Shown here in pieces: positions 4,939-6,594 of a stretch of 6,594 nt of DNA (positions are counted from its first letter, which is position 1; each line of letters opens with the position of its first letter). The notes under the pieces are model-generated. The model ran no database searches. It had not been told where the DNA came from and saw nothing but the letters and a program-made list of their open reading frames with translations. Source of the stretch: an uncultured Collinsella sp. (GTDB lineage: Bacteria > Actinomycetota > Coriobacteriia > Coriobacteriales > Coriobacteriaceae); NCBI GenBank assembly GCA_900765115.1, contig CAAFQK010000001.1, forward strand, positions 1-6,594, read 5' to 3'. The position numbers and the translations under genes are program-made.

Positions 4939-6420
4939 CTAGTCCTGGGCCTTGATGCTCGGCAGGAGAATCTGGGCGAGGTAGTCGGTCTCGAGTTTGG
5001 TCGCGGTGTCTGCCTTGCCGTCTTTGCCGACCAACACGTTCTTGATCTGGCTATAGGTGTAGCGGTTGCCGGTCGTCAGCTCGACAAGCTCAATGGCCGT
5101 GTCCATGGGGTAGGTCGACACGGGGTCTTGCGTGCGCCCGTTGATGGTCTGGGGCACCACATACGGATAGACGGGGCCGCTGGCGTAGACGGTGTAGCCG
5201 TTGCCAAGGTTTGCCGCACCCAAAACCGTATCGCCCTCATCGGGCGTAAAGCTCTCGCCGTCGCGCACCGTGACGAGCGTCACGAGTGGTGTGTTGGTGT
5301 CGCCGTCCAGATAAATGCACAGCGTGTCGCCGTTTTGCCAGGTTGCGACCTTGCCATACCACTCAACCGGAATATCGAGCTGGTAGAGGTCGGTTGCCTT
5401 GTGTCGGGCGTCGGCATCACGGGCCGCCTGTGCCTTTTGCGCGCTCACGGCATTGACGGCGGCGTCGCGCCGCGCGGTTGCTGCCTGCTGGAGCACTTTG
5501 GCAGCCGCGGCGGAGCTCGCACCGCCCTCTTCGGCATATTTGGCGGCGGCATCGATCTGGTCGTCAGTCACCGTGTCGGCCGAAGGCACCTTGAGCTTAA
5601 AGGTGGCCTGGGCACTTAAATCCTGTCCATCGCTCTTAACGGTGACCTGCGTCTTGGTGGTCGGGACGGTATAGATGGTGCCGTCGGCCGCGATGGGGGA
5701 GGCAGCGATGGAGAGCGTGTAATCGCCGGGCAGCAGTTTGATGCCGCGGCCGTGCTCGTCAACATAGAGCGTTTCGCTCACGGAGGAGCCATCAGCGTCC
5801 TGACCGCTCACCTGTATGGGAATCTTGGAGCTGGTGGAACAGTCGAGGCCCGCGGCATGCACGCCAATCTGCACTGACATCATCGTGTGGGCATTGGCGG
5901 CGACAACGGCAGCCTGCTCTTGCTGATATTCGTTCCAGGCAGCATAGCCTGCACCGCCGGCGACGAGCGCAACGGCCACGATGCCGGCGACCATCAGATT
6001 GCGGCGCTTGGGCGACATCTTGCGATGGCGAACCTCGGCCTCGCGTGCCGAGGGAACGGACGGCAGGGGAATATCGCCCATGGCGATGGTCTCGTCCACG
6101 GCTGGTGCGGAACCTAGGCCAGGAAGCTCGCGGGTCAGCGAATCCTCGGCCGGCAAGCTGTCGAGCAAGACGGTTTCCTCGCCCGTGTCGGATTCGGGCT
6201 GGTTGCCGGCCTCGCTTTCGTCCTCTTCGGCTTCGTCAGGAGCGTCTTTGGCGTCGCTGCCTTCGTCCTCAGTGTCTTCGTGCACCTCATCCTGCGCGTC
6301 GACGGCCGAATCGCTAAACGAGAGCTCGTCGAGCGCGATCCGGTCAAGGCTCTCCAGGGCTTCGGCACATGCTTCCGCATCCTGGGCCGCATCCTCGCGG
6401 CCATACGTCTCATCGCTCAT
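4939..6420 (-). CDS. Single-pass membrane protein with large exterior region, unknown function
   Basis: A 493-residue protein that I do not recognise. Residues 1-130 are strongly acidic and probably disordered, with a Glu/Asp-rich block at about 42-82 and two copies of an ETxxxxxxP motif (82-90 and 110-118). A basic RHRKMSPKRR (131-140) precedes one hydrophobic helix (about 142-161), so the positive-inside rule puts the N-terminus in the cytoplasm and residues 162-493 outside. The exterior part has a beta-rich segment (about 183-280, including LLPGDYTLSI), an Ala-rich helix (about 285-342) and a C-terminal domain from about 346 (YQLDIPVEWYGKV, DTLCIYLDG, LGNGYTVYASG). That last pattern resembles a domain I associate with Coriobacteriia surface proteins, from memory only. 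Two exterior cysteines (C194, C368) could form a disulfide. I chose the ATG at 6420 because GGGGG lies 4 nt upstream; the in-frame ATG at 6471 has no ribosome site and would add 17 unlikely residues. Confidence 0.85.
   Translation of the reverse strand: MSDETYGREDAAQDAEACAEALESLDRIALDELSFSDSAVDAQDEVHEDTEDEGSDAKDAPDEAEEDESEAGNQPESDTGEETVLLDSLPAEDSLTRELPGLGSAPAVDETIAMGDIPLPSVPSAREAEVRHRKMSPKRRNLMVAGIVAVALVAGGAGYAAWNEYQQEQAAVVAANAHTMMSVQIGVHAAGLDCSTSSKIPIQVSGQDADGSSVSETLYVDEHGRGIKLLPGDYTLSIAASPIAADGTIYTVPTTKTQVTVKSDGQDLSAQATFKLKVPSADTVTDDQIDAAAKYAEEGGASSAAAAKVLQQAATARRDAAVNAVSAQKAQAARDADARHKATDLYQLDIPVEWYGKVATWQNGDTLCIYLDGDTNTPLVTLVTVRDGESFTPDEGDTVLGAANLGNGYTVYASGPVYPYVVPQTINGRTQDPVSTYPMDTAIELVELTTGNRYTYSQIKNVLVGKDGKADTATKLETDYLAQILLPSIKAQD
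6376..6401. repeat. 26-bp direct repeat, copy inside the membrane protein gene
   Basis: This 26-bp stretch is identical to 6512-6537, starting 136 bp away, and the identity stops sharply at both ends. Here it is coding and specifies about residues 7-15 (GREDAAQDA) of the minus-strand protein. Each copy contains GCATCCT twice, so there is a smaller repeat within the unit. Confidence 0.95.
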
Positions 6421-6511
6421 ATATCCCCCAATGCAATATCGGCTCAACACTGTACCCAAAAATGGAGCCATATAAAGCGCATACGAAATATAAGATTCGA
6501 TTTAACCTGAG

Positions 6512-6537
6512 CGCATCCTGGGCCGCATCCTCGCGGC
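6512..6537. repeat. 26-bp direct repeat, intergenic copy
   Basis: This is the second perfect copy of 6376-6401. On the minus strand it lies just after the T-run of the upstream gene's terminator and about 90 bp before the start codon of the membrane protein. The flanking bases of the two copies are unrelated, so this is not the remnant of a longer visible duplication. Confidence 0.95.
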
Positions 6538-6540
6538 AAC

Positions 6541-6580
6541 AAAAAGCCCCCCGGAAGCGGGCGAATCGCTTTCCGGGGGC
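6541..6580 (-). terminator. Rho-independent terminator of a minus-strand gene beyond the right edge
   Basis: Read on the minus strand, GCCCCCGGAA (6580-6571) pairs with TTCCGGGGGGC (6556-6546) with a one-base bulge, and an inner CGC/GCG can extend the stem. TTTTT (6545-6541) follows immediately. There is no T-run on the plus-strand side, so it works in one direction only. It implies a minus-strand gene or RNA ending close to or beyond position 6594 and separates it from the membrane protein gene. Confidence 0.9.
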
Positions 6581-6594
6581 ATGCAATACGTTGC

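Noticed and set aside
4690..5619. A 309-codon plus-strand open frame across the end of the ATPase gene and into the convergent gene
   Set aside because: It overlaps two well-supported genes out of frame, and most of it is the mirror of the minus-strand membrane protein. No domain or ribosome site supports it.
6421..6471. Upstream start of the membrane protein at 6471
   Set aside because: The extra 17 residues have no ribosome site before them, while the ATG at 6420 has GGGGG just upstream and opens a typical acidic tail.
263..6496. Shared 8-mer TATAAGAT before clpB (263-270) and upstream of the membrane protein gene (6489-6496)
   Set aside because: An AT-rich 8-mer can recur by chance in non-coding DNA. 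At the second site it lacks the matching inverted arm and lies on the opposite strand relative to its gene.

Overview
The window looks like a piece of a high-GC Gram-positive chromosome, most probably class Coriobacteriia and plausibly Collinsella or a close relative. The basis is strong G/C preference at third codon positions in most genes, an actinobacterial-style ClpB, and a bitopic surface protein whose C-terminal pattern recalls Coriobacteriia surface proteins. The genus is an inference from sequence style, not from a database match.

Layout. Positions 1-348 hold no gene. The first 170 bases are a tandem array of palindromic elements: two complete 55-bp copies exactly 80 bp apart, plus the apparent tail of a third at the left edge. 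Next comes the clpB leader, with an inverted repeat around a -10-like TATAAG and two adjacent hairpins, the second of which covers the Shine-Dalgarno sequence. clpB (349-2976, +) encodes a complete ClpB disaggregase and ends at a textbook rho-independent terminator. A 64-residue proline-rich acidic protein (3110-3304, +) follows, with a weaker terminator-like T-run behind it. A structured intergenic stretch (3305-3512) carries a perfect 25-bp inverted repeat with TATAAT in its loop. It leads into an AAA_14/DUF4143-type ATPase (3513-4865, +), whose mixed codon use suggests it is accessory DNA.

Facing it on the minus strand is a 493-residue single-pass membrane protein (4939-6420) with an acidic cytoplasmic tail, one transmembrane helix and a large exterior part. 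Upstream of it lie a second copy of 26 bp of its own coding sequence and, at 6541-6580, the terminator of another minus-strand gene beyond the right edge.

The genes do not form one pathway. clpB is a housekeeping stress gene in its own transcription unit, the small gene is bounded by terminators, the ATPase seems to be an independently regulated accessory gene, and the membrane protein is a convergent envelope gene. The most noteworthy items are non-coding: the palindrome array, the inverted repeat on the ATPase promoter, the possible heat-sensing clpB leader and the dispersed 26-bp repeat.
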